Source of the DNA: PCRC01 sp040384665
GTDB lineage: Bacteria > Pseudomonadota > Gammaproteobacteria > Burkholderiales > Burkholderiaceae_C
NCBI GenBank assembly: GCA_040384665.1
Contig: JAZKIY010000020.1
Location: 19,581 to 83,580, forward strand
DNA: 64,000 nt
Direction: 5' to 3'
How positions within the stretch are numbered: position 1 is the stretch's first letter; the number at the start of each line of letters is the position of its first letter. The notes under the pieces are model-generated. The model had not been told where the DNA came from. It saw only the letters and a list, made by a program, of their open reading frames with translations, and made no database searches. Below, piece by piece: positions 35,545 to 45,752 of this stretch. The position numbers and the translations under genes are program-made.

Positions 35545-38457
35545 ATGAAAAACGCCGTTTTGACCAAGACCCTGGTAATTGCCGAGAAGCCGTCTGTGGC
35601 CCAGGACATCGTGCGGGCGCTGACGCCCGTGGCGGGCAAGTTCGAGAAAGCCGACGAACACTTTGAGAACGACCAGTACGTGGTCACCAGCGCGGTGGGC
35701 CACCTGGTGGAGATCCAGGCGCCGGAGGAGTTTGACGTCAAGCGCGGCAAGTGGAGCTTTGCCCACCTGCCGGTGATTCCGCCGCACTTTGACTTGAAGC
35801 CCATCGACAAGACCAAGACGCGGCTGAACGCCATCGTCAAGCTGGCCAAGCGCAAGGACATTGGCGCCATGATCAACGCCTGTGACGCGGGCCGCGAGGG
35901 CGAGTTGATCTTCCGGCTGATCCAGCAGTACGCCAAGTCCAAGCACCCGGTCACCCGGCTGTGGCTGCAGTCGATGACGCCGCAGGCCATCCGCGACGGC
36001 TTCACCCACCTGCGCAGCGACCAGCAGATGCTGCCGCTGGCCGACGCCGCACGGTGTCGCTCCGAGGCCGACTGGTTGGTGGGCATCAACGGCACGCGGG
36101 CCATGACGGCCTTCAATTCGCGCGATGGCGGCTTCTTCCTCACCACCGTGGGCCGGGTGCAGACGCCCACGCTGAGCGTGGTGGTGGAGCGCGAGGAACA
36201 GATTCGCAAGTTCATCAGCCGCGACTACTGGGAAATCCACGCGTCGTTTGCGGCGCAGGCCGGTGCCTACCCGGGCAAATGGTTCGACCCGCAGTGGAAG
36301 AAGAACCCTGAGGATGCAGAAAAGCGCGCCGACCGTGTCTGGAGCGCCGCCGAGGCGCAGGCGATTGCCGACGCCGCCCGCGGCAAACCGGCCAGCGTGA
36401 CCGAGGAAAGCAAGCCCACCACGCAGGCCTCGGCCGCGCTGTTTGACCTGACCTCGCTGCAGCGCGAGGCCAACGGCAAGTTCGGCTTTTCGGCCAAGAC
36501 CACGCTGTCGATCGCGCAAAGCCTGTACGAGCGCCACAAGGCGCTGACCTACCCGCGTACCGATTCGCGCGCGCTGCCGGAAGACTACCTGCCGGTGGTC
36601 AAGGACACCTTTGCGATGCTGGCCGACAGCGGCATGAAGCACCTGGCGCCGCACGCGCTCACCGCGCTGAACAACGGCTACATCAAGCCCAGCAAACGCA
36701 TTTTCGACAACGCCAAGGTCAGCGACCACTTTGCCATCATCCCCACGCTGCAGGCGCCCAGCGGCCTGTCCGAGGCCGAGCAGAAGCTGTACGACCTGGT
36801 GGTGCGCCGCTTCATGGCGGTGTTCTTCCCCAGTGCCGAATACCAGGTGACCACCCGCGTCAGCACCGTGAACCACCAAAACAAGGACTACAACTTCAAG
36901 ACCGAGGGCAAGGTGCTGGTGAAGCCGGGCTGGCTGGCGATTTATGGCAAGGAAGTGCTGGAAGAAGGCGACGAGAACAACAAGACGCTGGTGGCGGTGC
37001 AACCCGGCGAAAAGGTGCAGACCGAGAGCGCCGAACCCAAGGGCCTGAAAACCCGGCCTCCGGCCCGCTACTCCGAAGCCACGCTGCTGGGCGCCATGGA
37101 AGGCGCCGGCAAGACGGTGGAAGACGACGAGCTGCGCGAAGCCATGCAGGAAAAGGGCTTGGGTACGCCCGCCACCCGCTCGTCCATCATCGAAGGGCTG
37201 ATCGCCGAAAAATACATGCTGCGCGAAGGCCGCGAGCTGATCCCCACCGCCAAGGCCTTCCAGCTGATGACGCTGCTGCGCGGCCTGGGTGTGGAAGAAC
37301 TCTCCAAGGCCGAACTCACCGGCGAATGGGAATACAAGCTGGCGCAGATGGAGCTGGGCAAGCTCAGCCGCGAGTCCTTCATGGCGGAGATTGCGGCCAT
37401 GACCGAGCGCATGGTGAAAAAGGCCAAGGAATACGACCGCGACACCATTCCTGGCGACTACGCCACGCTGGCCGCCCCTTGTCCGAATTGCGGTGGGGTG
37501 GTGAAGGAAAACTACCGCCGCTACACCTGCACCGGCAAGGGCGGTGCGGAAGAAGGCTGCGGCTTTTCGTTCGGCAAGTCCCCGGCCGGCCGCACCTTCG
37601 AGGTGGCCGAGGTGGAGCAGTTTTTGCGCGACCGCAAGATCGGCCCGCTGGACGGCTTCCGCTCCAAGGCCGGCTGGCCTTTCACCGCCGAGATGGTGAT
37701 CAAGTTCGACGAGGAAACCAAGAACCACAAGCTGGAATTTGACTTCGGCGACGACAAAAAGGGCGAGGAAAGCGGCGAGCTGGTCGAGTTTGCCGATGCG
37801 TCGCTGGGCGCCTGCCCCAAGTGCGGCAGCGAGGTGCACGAACACGGCAAGAGCTATGTGTGTGCCAAGTCGGTGCCCACCCACGCCCAGCCCACGCCGA
37901 GCTGCGACTTCAAGAGCGGCCAGATCATCCTGCAGCAGCCGGTGGTGCGCGAGCAGATGGCCAAGCTGCTGAGCGAGGGCAAAACCGACCTGCTGGACAA
38001 GTTTGTCTCCATGCGCACCCGGCGCGCCTTCAAGGCCCACCTGGCGTGGGACAAGGAGGCCGGCAAAGTGAACTTCGAATTCGCCCCGTCCAAGTTCCCG
38101 CCGCGCAAGACCGTGGCGCGGCCAGGCGCTGCGCCTGCGGCCAAAAAAGTGGCCGCGAAGAAAGTCGCCACGAAGAAGGTGGCGGCCAAAAAAGCGACCA
38201 CCCCCAAAGCCCCGCGCAAGACCACGCCCGGCACCGGTGCCACGCCCAGCGCCGCGCTGGCGGCGGTGATCGGCGCCGAGCCGTTGGCGCGGCCCCAGGT
38301 CATCAAGAAACTGTGGGACTACATCAAGGCCAACGGCCTGCAGGACGCCACCAACAAACGCGCCATCAACGCCGACGACAAACTGCTGGCGGTGTTTGGC
38401 AAGCCGCAGGTGACGATGTTCGAGCTGGCCGGCATCGTCGGCAAACACCTGGGTTGA
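35545..38457 (+). CDS. topB: DNA topoisomerase III fused to H1-like Lys/Ala tail and SWIB domain
   Basis: A 970-residue type IA topoisomerase. The Toprim domain begins TLVIAEKPSVAQDIVRAL and has NACDAGREGELIFRL; the active-site tyrosine is Y336 in ALTYPRTDSRALP. Two C4-type zinc modules follow (CPNCGGVV near 645, CPKCGSEV near 755). From about 862 comes an alternating KKVAAKKVATKKVAAKK tail like bacterial H1-like proteins, and residues about 903-970 form a SWIB/MDM2 domain (LARPQVIKKLWDYIKANGLQD, FGKPQVTMFELAGIVGKHL). The start is ATG 35545, since MKNAVLTKTLVIAEKP fits the family. The fusion is much longer than E. coli TopB. Confidence 0.94.
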   Translation: MKNAVLTKTLVIAEKPSVAQDIVRALTPVAGKFEKADEHFENDQYVVTSAVGHLVEIQAPEEFDVKRGKWSFAHLPVIPPHFDLKPIDKTKTRLNAIVKLAKRKDIGAMINACDAGREGELIFRLIQQYAKSKHPVTRLWLQSMTPQAIRDGFTHLRSDQQMLPLADAARCRSEADWLVGINGTRAMTAFNSRDGGFFLTTVGRVQTPTLSVVVEREEQIRKFISRDYWEIHASFAAQAGAYPGKWFDPQWKKNPEDAEKRADRVWSAAEAQAIADAARGKPASVTEESKPTTQASAALFDLTSLQREANGKFGFSAKTTLSIAQSLYERHKALTYPRTDSRALPEDYLPVVKDTFAMLADSGMKHLAPHALTALNNGYIKPSKRIFDNAKVSDHFAIIPTLQAPSGLSEAEQKLYDLVVRRFMAVFFPSAEYQVTTRVSTVNHQNKDYNFKTEGKVLVKPGWLAIYGKEVLEEGDENNKTLVAVQPGEKVQTESAEPKGLKTRPPARYSEATLLGAMEGAGKTVEDDELREAMQEKGLGTPATRSSIIEGLIAEKYMLREGRELIPTAKAFQLMTLLRGLGVEELSKAELTGEWEYKLAQMELGKLSRESFMAEIAAMTERMVKKAKEYDRDTIPGDYATLAAPCPNCGGVVKENYRRYTCTGKGGAEEGCGFSFGKSPAGRTFEVAEVEQFLRDRKIGPLDGFRSKAGWPFTAEMVIKFDEETKNHKLEFDFGDDKKGEESGELVEFADASLGACPKCGSEVHEHGKSYVCAKSVPTHAQPTPSCDFKSGQIILQQPVVREQMAKLLSEGKTDLLDKFVSMRTRRAFKAHLAWDKEAGKVNFEFAPSKFPPRKTVARPGAAPAAKKVAAKKVATKKVAAKKATTPKAPRKTTPGTGATPSAALAAVIGAEPLARPQVIKKLWDYIKANGLQDATNKRAINADDKLLAVFGKPQVTMFELAGIVGKHLG

Positions 38458-38474
38458 ACCAAAGGGGTCCTGCC

Positions 38475-39134
38475 ATGTCGCTTGCGCTCTACGGCCACCC
38501 GTTCTCGTCGTACACGCAAAAAGTGCTGATGGCGCTGTACGAGAACGGCACGCCCTTCGAGTTTCGCTGCCTCGGGCCGGACACGCCGCAGCACGCCACC
38601 GAGTGGCTGCGGCGCTGGCCGATCGCCAAGTTCCCGCTGCTGGTGGACGGTGAGCGCAGCGTTGTTGAAACCAGCACCATCATCGAGTACCTGCAGCTGG
38701 CCCACCCCGGGCCGGTGCGCCTGCTGCCCGCCGACCCCATGGCCGCACTGGACGTGCGTTTCCTCGACCGCTTCTTCGACCTGCACGTGATGGACCCGGT
38801 GCAGGTGGCGGTGAGCGGTGCGCTGGGCCGGGCGCCGGTACAGCGCGAAGCGGGGCTGACCACCGCCGTGGACAGGCTGGCGCGTGCTTACGGCTGGCTG
38901 GAAGGGCAGCTTGCCGGCAGAACCTGGGCGGCTGGCGCCGACTTCACGCTGGCGGACTGTGCCGCCGCACCGTCCCTGTTTTATGCGGACTGGACGCACC
39001 CGATCGCCGAGGCGTTTCCCGTGCTGCGCGCCTACCGGGCGCGCTTGCTGGCCCGCCCATCCTTCGCCAGGGCGGTGGAAGAAGCGCGGCCCTTCCGGCC
39101 CCTCTTCCCGCTGGGCGCGCCCGACCGGGACTAA
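38475..39134 (+). CDS. Glutathione S-transferase family protein
   Basis: A 219-residue GST. The N-terminal thioredoxin fold reads LALYGHPFSSYTQKVLMALYENGTPFEFR, with the glutathione-binding KFPLLVDGERSVVETSTIIEYL. The all-helical C-terminal domain contains the GADFTLADCAAAPSLFYADW motif. The substrate cannot be inferred. It starts 17 bp after topB and may be co-transcribed with it. Confidence 0.9.
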   Translation: MSLALYGHPFSSYTQKVLMALYENGTPFEFRCLGPDTPQHATEWLRRWPIAKFPLLVDGERSVVETSTIIEYLQLAHPGPVRLLPADPMAALDVRFLDRFFDLHVMDPVQVAVSGALGRAPVQREAGLTTAVDRLARAYGWLEGQLAGRTWAAGADFTLADCAAAPSLFYADWTHPIAEAFPVLRAYRARLLARPSFARAVEEARPFRPLFPLGAPDRD

Positions 39135-39146
39135 GGCAACGCCGGC

Positions 39147-40046
39147 TCAGAAGCCGAAACGTTTGGGCAGGCGCTGCGCCTGCAACAGCGCCTGGCGCAA
39201 CAGGCGCGCACCGCGGTCTTGCAATTGGCCGGGCATGCTGCGGCCGCGGGTGGGCCGGGCCTTGGCGGTCGCGCAGGCCGACAGAAAATCGTTGAGGATG
39301 ACGGTGTCGTTCAGGGTGTTCTCGTCCGCCTTGTGGAACTCCGGGTGCCACTGGGTGGCGGCGATGTAGCCGGTGCCCCGCACGGCCCGGCGGCGAATGG
39401 CCTCGGGCACGCGGTCGGGCACGCTCCAGGCCTCGACCTCAAAGCCCGGCGCCAAACCCTTGATGCCCTGGTGGTGGATGCTGTTGACCCGCGCACGCTG
39501 GACCCCGGGGTACAGCCGCGCCAGGCGCGAGCCGGAGACGAAATCGATGTCGTGAAAGTGCTGGTCGTAGGTCACCGCGTCGCGGTGCCGCAGCGCCCCG
39601 GCGTGCTGGGTCTCGATGTCCTGGTACAGCGTGCCGCCAAAGGCCACGTTGAGCAGCTGCAGGCCTCGGCAGACCCCGAAGATGGGCTTGCCGGCCTGCT
39701 CAAAGGCCTCGACCAGCGCCAGGTCGTACAGGTCGCGGATGCGGTCACCGATCCAGGCCTCCTGCAACGGCTCTTCGCCGTAGCTGCCGGGCCAGACGTC
39801 GGCCCCGCCGTGCATGACCACACCGTCCAGCCATTCGGCGTAGTGCGACAGCTTCACGTCGCCGCGCTGGGTTTCGCCGGTCGGGCAAGGCACCATCACC
39901 ACCATGGCGCCGGTGGACATGAGCCAGTGCGCAATCGACTGCTCCACGTACTGCAGCGTCTTGCCGGTGAACAGCGAGCGGGCCGGGTCGGCGTAGGAAA
40001 AACAGGCCGAAAGGCCGATCTTGAGGCGGGCGTGGGCGGCGGTCAT
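39147..40046 (-). CDS. Class I glutamine amidotransferase-like hydrolase (peptidase C26, PuuD-like)
   Basis: A 299-residue gamma-glutamyl hydrolase-type enzyme. The nucleophile elbow is GVCRGLQLLNVAFGGTLYQD with the catalytic Cys, and QWHPEFH supplies His and Glu. MHGGADVWPGSYGEEP is the oxyanion-side motif. PuuD relatives split gamma-glutamyl-GABA in putrescine catabolism, but no other puu gene is near, so the substrate is open. The C-terminal 45 residues (after ILNDFLSACA) are an Arg-rich extension. Divergent from the next GST gene. ATG 40046 is used. Confidence 0.85.
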   Translation of the reverse strand: MTAAHARLKIGLSACFSYADPARSLFTGKTLQYVEQSIAHWLMSTGAMVVMVPCPTGETQRGDVKLSHYAEWLDGVVMHGGADVWPGSYGEEPLQEAWIGDRIRDLYDLALVEAFEQAGKPIFGVCRGLQLLNVAFGGTLYQDIETQHAGALRHRDAVTYDQHFHDIDFVSGSRLARLYPGVQRARVNSIHHQGIKGLAPGFEVEAWSVPDRVPEAIRRRAVRGTGYIAATQWHPEFHKADENTLNDTVILNDFLSACATAKARPTRGRSMPGQLQDRGARLLRQALLQAQRLPKRFGF

Positions 40047-40140
40047 TGCTGTCCATTGTGGGCCCCTGCGCCGGTGTTGTCTGTCAGACAAACGCCAGCC
40101 GTTACGATGCCAGGGTTGTTCACCCACCCAGGTTTCTCCC

Positions 40141-40800
40141 ATGCCACTGCAACTCTATTTCGGCCCCGGCGCCTGTTCCTTTGTGCCCCACACGCTGCTG
40201 GAAAGCACCGGCGCCGCCTACGAGCCGGTGCTGGTCAAGCTGCACAAACAAGAGAACCTGGGCGAGGCGTTCAAGGCCATCAACCCGCGCGGCCAGGTGC
40301 CGGTGCTGGTGGACGGCGGCGCCACCATCACGCAGATCGTGGCCATCGTCAACTACCTGCACGACCTGTTCCCCGAGCAGCATTTCCTGCCCAGCGAACC
40401 GCTGGCCAAGGCGCGCGTGCTGGAAACACTGGGCTGGATGAACAGCACGGTGCACCCGACTTTTGGCCACATGTTCCTGCCACACAAGTTCACCGACGAC
40501 ACCGCGCTGCACGAGCCGCTGCGCCGCTTCAACACCGCCCAGTACCGCGAACTGCTGGCCGAGCTGCAAGGCATCCAGCAACAGGCTGCCGCACGCGGTG
40601 ACGCTTTCATGGGCGGCGCGCATTTTGGCCCGCTGGACGCCTACACGCTGACGCTGTTGCGCTGGGGCACGATGTTTGGCATTGACCCGGCCGACACCCC
40701 GGCGCTGTGGGCGCATGTGCAGAAGGTGGCGCAGTTGCCGGCGGTGGCGCGGGTGCTGGAACGCGAGCGTTTGCCGCTGAGTTTTTACAAACCCGCCTGA
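40141..40800 (+). CDS. Glutathione S-transferase family protein (beta-like)
   Basis: A 219-residue GST with the beta-class style N-terminus LQLYFGPGACSFVPHTLLESTGAAYEPVLV, where the Cys of GACSF would contact glutathione, and the GQVPVLVDGGATITQIVAIVNYL site (Thr-Gln in place of the usual Glu-Ser). The C-terminal helical domain has FMGGAHFGPLDAYTLTLLRW. It is only distantly similar to the GST at 38475. Function is unassigned. Confidence 0.88.
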   Translation: MPLQLYFGPGACSFVPHTLLESTGAAYEPVLVKLHKQENLGEAFKAINPRGQVPVLVDGGATITQIVAIVNYLHDLFPEQHFLPSEPLAKARVLETLGWMNSTVHPTFGHMFLPHKFTDDTALHEPLRRFNTAQYRELLAELQGIQQQAAARGDAFMGGAHFGPLDAYTLTLLRWGTMFGIDPADTPALWAHVQKVAQLPAVARVLERERLPLSFYKPA

Positions 40801-40807
40801 GCAGGCA

Positions 40808-42240
40808 TCACTCCCGCCGGCTGGGCAGCGCCACAAAACGCACGCTGAACAGCGCGCCGGGTGGTGTGCGGCCGGGCTGGGCGTCTTCAATGCCCAGCTG
40901 GGCCCCGTGGGACAACACGATCTCGCTGACGATGGCCAGGCCCAGGCCGGAACCGTCAACGTTGGTGCCGAGCGCGCGGTAGAACGGCTGCAGCACCAGC
41001 GCGTGTTCGTTCTCGGGGATGCCGGGGCCGGAGTCTTCCACCTGCAGCACCACCACCTTGCCAAAGGTGTCGGCATGCAGCCGCACGGTGACGACGCCGT
41101 TGGCAGGGGTGTAGTTGATGGCGTTGTCCACCAGGTTGCGCACCATTTCCTGCAGCAGCGTGGCGTTGCCCGCCAGCATCACGCCCGGCGTGTCGGGTTG
41201 CGCACCTTCGTAGCCGAGGTCGATGTTTTTCTCCAGCGCACGCGGGTAGGCCTCCTGCACCACGTTCATGGTCAACCGGGCGAGGTTGACCGGGTCGCCC
41301 TGCTGCGCGTTGGCCATGCCCTCGGCCCGCGCCAGCGACAGCAGCTGGTTCACCGTGTGGGTGGCGCGCACGCTGGAGCGGCCTATCTGCTTCAGCGAGA
41401 GCTTCAGTTCTTCCGCGCTGCCGCCCTGGCGCTGGGCCAGGTCGGCCTGCATGCGCAGGCCGGCGAGCGGCGTCTTGAGCTGGTGTGCCGCGTCGGCCAG
41501 GAAGCGTTTTTGTGTGGCGATCGACTCCTGCAGCCGCAGCAGCAGGTCGTTCACCGACACCACCAGGGGCGCCACCTCCTGTGGCACCACACGCGGGTCC
41601 AGCGGGCTCAGGTCTTCGGGTTTGCGTTCGCGGATGTGCTCTTCCAGCTCGCTCAGCGGTTTGATGCCACGCACCAGTGCCAGCCAGACCAGCAACACCG
41701 CCAGCGGCAGGATGGCGAACTGCGGCAGCATCACGCCCTTGATGATCTCGCTCGCCAGCGTGGCGCGTTTTTCACGGGTTTCGGCCACCTGCACCAGCGC
41801 CAAGGCGCCGTTGGGATCGGCCATGCGCACCCAGGTGTAGGCGATGCGAACGTCGTCGCCGCGCATGTCACCGTCGCGCAGGCGCACTTCGCCGGGCTGG
41901 GCTTTTTCCTCACCATGCCACGCCGGGAAGTCGCGCTCCCCGCTGAGCAGCTCGCCCTTGGCACCGAGCACCTGGAAATACACCAGGTCGGAGTCGTCGA
42001 CCCGGAGCAGTTCGCGCACGGCGGGCGAGCGGCGCAGCTCCTGGCGTTGCAGCTGCGTGGCGGCCAGCTTGCTCAGCGCCAGCGCCTTGTATTCGAGCGC
42101 GCGGTCAAAGGGTTTGTCGGCAATGCCCTGGGCCACCAGCCAGGTCAACGCGAGGCTCACCGGCCACAGCAGCAGCAGTGGCGTGAGCATCCAGTCCAGG
42201 ATCTCGCCAAACAGCGAGCGCTGTTCGCCGTGGAAGAATT

Positions 42241-42244
<4 letters not shown>
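40808..42244 (-). CDS. Two-component sensor histidine kinase (TctE/QseC-like)
   Basis: A 478-residue inner-membrane kinase. The first transmembrane helix (LTPLLLLWPVSLALTWLVA), a periplasmic sensor region of the 2CSK_N type (about 60-190), a second helix (ILPLAVLLVWLALV), HAMP, the dimerisation motif FLADAAHQLKTPLAGLRMQADL with phospho-acceptor H254, and the ATPase boxes NLVDNAINYTPANG, VEDSGPGIP and GLGLAIVSEI are all present. GTG 42244 overlaps the response-regulator stop (GTGA). The resemblance to TctE hints at a carboxylate signal, but no transporter is adjacent. Confidence 0.92.
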
Positions 42245-42915
<671 letters not shown>

Positions 42916-42978
42916 GCAGGTCTCCAGTCGTTATATCGCTCGGCCAGCATGTCCATGCCGATCTCGCTGGGGCTCATT

Positions 42979-43500
42979 TTAGGGCGGGGCCGCGCGCTGG
43001 CGCGGCTGCACCGGGTTGCCGTCGGCATAGACCTCCAGCCCGAGCGCCACCACGGTGGCGACCTGCTCACCCACCTCGTTGCGGAATTCGGCTTCGGCCT
43101 GGCGCACCGCCAGCTCAAACGCGCGCAGCCACTGCAGGCCGGTGGGGGTGAACACCACCCGCCGCGCGCGCCGGTCGTGAAGCCCTGCCACGCGCTCGAC
43201 CAGGCCCCAGGCCGCGCACTGGTCCACCAGGTCGCCCATGGCCTGCTTGCTCATGCCGGCCTGCGCGGCCAGCTCGGTCAGGCGCGACCCTTCCAGCGCC
43301 AGGTGCCGGGTGATGTGGGTGTGCGCGGCGCTGATTTGCCCGCGCGCGGCGAGGTTGGAGAGCGCCAGCGGCACCTCCACGCTGTGCGCCATCAGGTGCA
43401 GCACGCGGTCGTCAAACCGGCGCATCGCGTGGCCCAGCAACCGGCCCAGATGGGTCTGGCGCCAGCCGGGGGCCGAGGGGGTATTGCCTGGAATGTTCAC
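42979..43500 (-). CDS. MarR-family transcriptional regulator
   Basis: A 173-residue MarR-type winged-helix protein. The DNA-binding part is ALEGSRLTELAAQAGMSKQAMGDLVDQCAAWGLVERVAGLHDRRARRVVFTPTG, including the conserved wing DxRARxV. The N- and C-terminal helices would form the dimer interface. It is divergent from recA, and an ATTAAT-TTC-ATTAAT palindrome in the shared gap is a plausible operator. Ligand unknown. Confidence 0.88.
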   Translation of the reverse strand: MNIPGNTPSAPGWRQTHLGRLLGHAMRRFDDRVLHLMAHSVEVPLALSNLAARGQISAAHTHITRHLALEGSRLTELAAQAGMSKQAMGDLVDQCAAWGLVERVAGLHDRRARRVVFTPTGLQWLRAFELAVRQAEAEFRNEVGEQVATVVALGLEVYADGNPVQPRQRAAPP

Positions 43501-43526
43501 CGGCGAAATGGTAAGGCAAACTGACC

Positions 43527-43581
43527 ATTAATTTCATTAATTACTTTTGACTTTCGCCTAAACTACTGTTCAACCATCCAG
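43527..43581. promoter_or_regulatory. MarR-type palindrome and LexA-like box in the marR-recA gap
   Basis: ATTAAT-TTC-ATTAAT (43527-43541) sits 26 bp upstream of the MarR gene's start, where an autoregulatory operator would lie. A LexA-like box, CTGT (43566-43569), 8 bp, CCAG (43578-43581), matches CTGT-N8-ACAG at seven of eight positions and lies 60 bp before the recA start, consistent with SOS control. TTGACT (43547-43552) could be a -35, but no good -10 is in register. Confidence 0.55.
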
Positions 43582-43641
43582 TTAATTGGGTTTGTAACTG
43601 GTCTAGTTTTCAGCAAGTGTTTGATATTCAAGGAGTTTTTC

Positions 43642-44706
<1,065 letters not shown>

Positions 44707-44717
44707 GCCTTCAACGG

Positions 44718-44786
44718 CCTGTTTTCAAGCCATATTGGCACCAAGCCGTAGTGAAACCTGGCAAGGTTGCTATTGAATACATAGCA
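44718..44786 (+). repeat. Dispersed repeat R1, copy C, between recA and recX
   Basis: CCTGTTTTCAAGCC, TATTGGCACCAAGCC, GTAGTGAAACCTGG, then GCTATTGAATACATAGCA. It fills almost the whole recA-recX gap (88 bp). Confidence 0.8.
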
Positions 44787-44794
44787 TTTGACCA

Positions 44795-45253
44795 ATGACC
44801 CCCACCGGACCATCGCTCAAGGGCCGCGCGCTGCGCCTGCTGGCGCGGCGCGAACACTCCCGCGCCGAGCTGGAGCGCAAGCTGGCCGCGTTTGAAGAGG
44901 TGCCGGGCACGCTGGCGCAGGCGCTGGACGCGCTGCAGGCCAAAGACTTCATCAACGAGCAGCGGGTGGTGGACAGCGTGGTGCACCGCCGCGCGCCCCG
45001 GCTGGGCGCGGGCCGGGTGCGGCAGGAGCTGGAGCGCAAGGGGTTGGACCGCGAGGCCGTGGCCAGCGCGGTGGCCGCACTCGCCAGCACCGAGCTGGCG
45101 CGGGCACGCGACGTCTGGCAGAAGAAGTTTGGTGGCACGGCCGCGGTGGACGCCGCCGACCGGGCGCGCCAGATGCGTTTTCTGGCCAGCCGGGGCTTCA
45201 GCGGCGAGGTGGTGCGGCGCGTGGTGAACGCGCCGGACGACGATACGGCGTGA
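44795..45253 (+). CDS. recX: Regulatory protein RecX
   Basis: A 152-residue all-helical RecX that caps RecA filaments and blocks their extension. The triple three-helix repeats are recognisable: LKGRALRLLARREHSRAELERKLAAF, then VDSVVHRRAPRLGAGRVRQELERKGLDREAVA, then RQMRFLASRGFSGEVVRRVV. Position directly after recA supports the call. No clear ribosome site precedes the ATG because the repeat ends 8 bp upstream. Confidence 0.93.
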   Translation: MTPTGPSLKGRALRLLARREHSRAELERKLAAFEEVPGTLAQALDALQAKDFINEQRVVDSVVHRRAPRLGAGRVRQELERKGLDREAVASAVAALASTELARARDVWQKKFGGTAAVDAADRARQMRFLASRGFSGEVVRRVVNAPDDDTA

Positions 45254-45266
45254 GGCCAGGGCGGGT

Positions 45267-45752
45267 TCAGCGCAGCTTGAGCCAGTTGTCCAGCGCCAGC
45301 TTGCCAGCGCCAAAAATGGCAATGCCGGCCAGCAGGGCGCCCCAGAACTGGTGCTGCTGCAAGGCCGCTGGCGGGATGTCTGCCAGGGCGACCACCGCCA
45401 CCGCGTTGACCACAAACAACCCCAGTGCGGCAAAACGCCCACCCAGACCCAGGAACAACAAGACCGGCAGCACCAGTTCGCCACCGGTGCCGAGCGCGGC
45501 CGCCAGCTCGGGCGACAGCAGCGGCACCTGGTACTCGTCGGTGAACAGCGCCACCGTGGTCTCCCAGTCGCGCAGCTTGGTCAGGCCGGACAGGAAAAAC
45601 ACCTGCGCCACGTAGATGCGCGCCGCGAGCAGCGCCAGCGGTTGCAGCCAATCCAGCAGCGCGGCAGCGCCGTTGTACAGCCCGCGCGCGCGCGCCAGCA
45701 GGCTCGGGGAATGGCCAGCGGCCGGGTTCATGGCGGTGGTGGAAGGGGTCAT
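45267..45752 (-). CDS. bufD: DoxX-family membrane protein of the bufferin operon
   Basis: A 161-residue inner-membrane protein with four hydrophobic helices: LALLAARIYVAQVFFLSGLTKL, the GTGGELVLPVLLFLGLGGRFAALGLFVVNAVAVV pair, and FWGALLAGIAIFGAGKLALDNWL. DoxX/BufD proteins occur in many DUF692-DUF2282 operons; a redox or quinone-linked role is suspected. ATG 45752 overlaps the stop of the DUF2063 gene (ATGA) and has CAGGAGA upstream. Last gene of the operon. Confidence 0.88.
   Translation of the reverse strand: MTPSTTAMNPAAGHSPSLLARARGLYNGAAALLDWLQPLALLAARIYVAQVFFLSGLTKLRDWETTVALFTDEYQVPLLSPELAAALGTGGELVLPVLLFLGLGGRFAALGLFVVNAVAVVALADIPPAALQQHQFWGALLAGIAIFGAGKLALDNWLKLR

Noticed and set aside
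34945..38448. Very long (1167-codon) minus-strand open frame opposite topB
   Set aside because: It lies antisense to an obvious topoisomerase; its His/Arg/Gly/Leu-rich composition is the usual shadow of GC-rich codon bias. Only its last 168 codons, the SET domain, are real.
39147..40046. Assigning the C26 hydrolase firmly as PuuD of putrescine catabolism
   Set aside because: No puuA, puuB or puuC is nearby and the family covers several gamma-glutamyl substrates.
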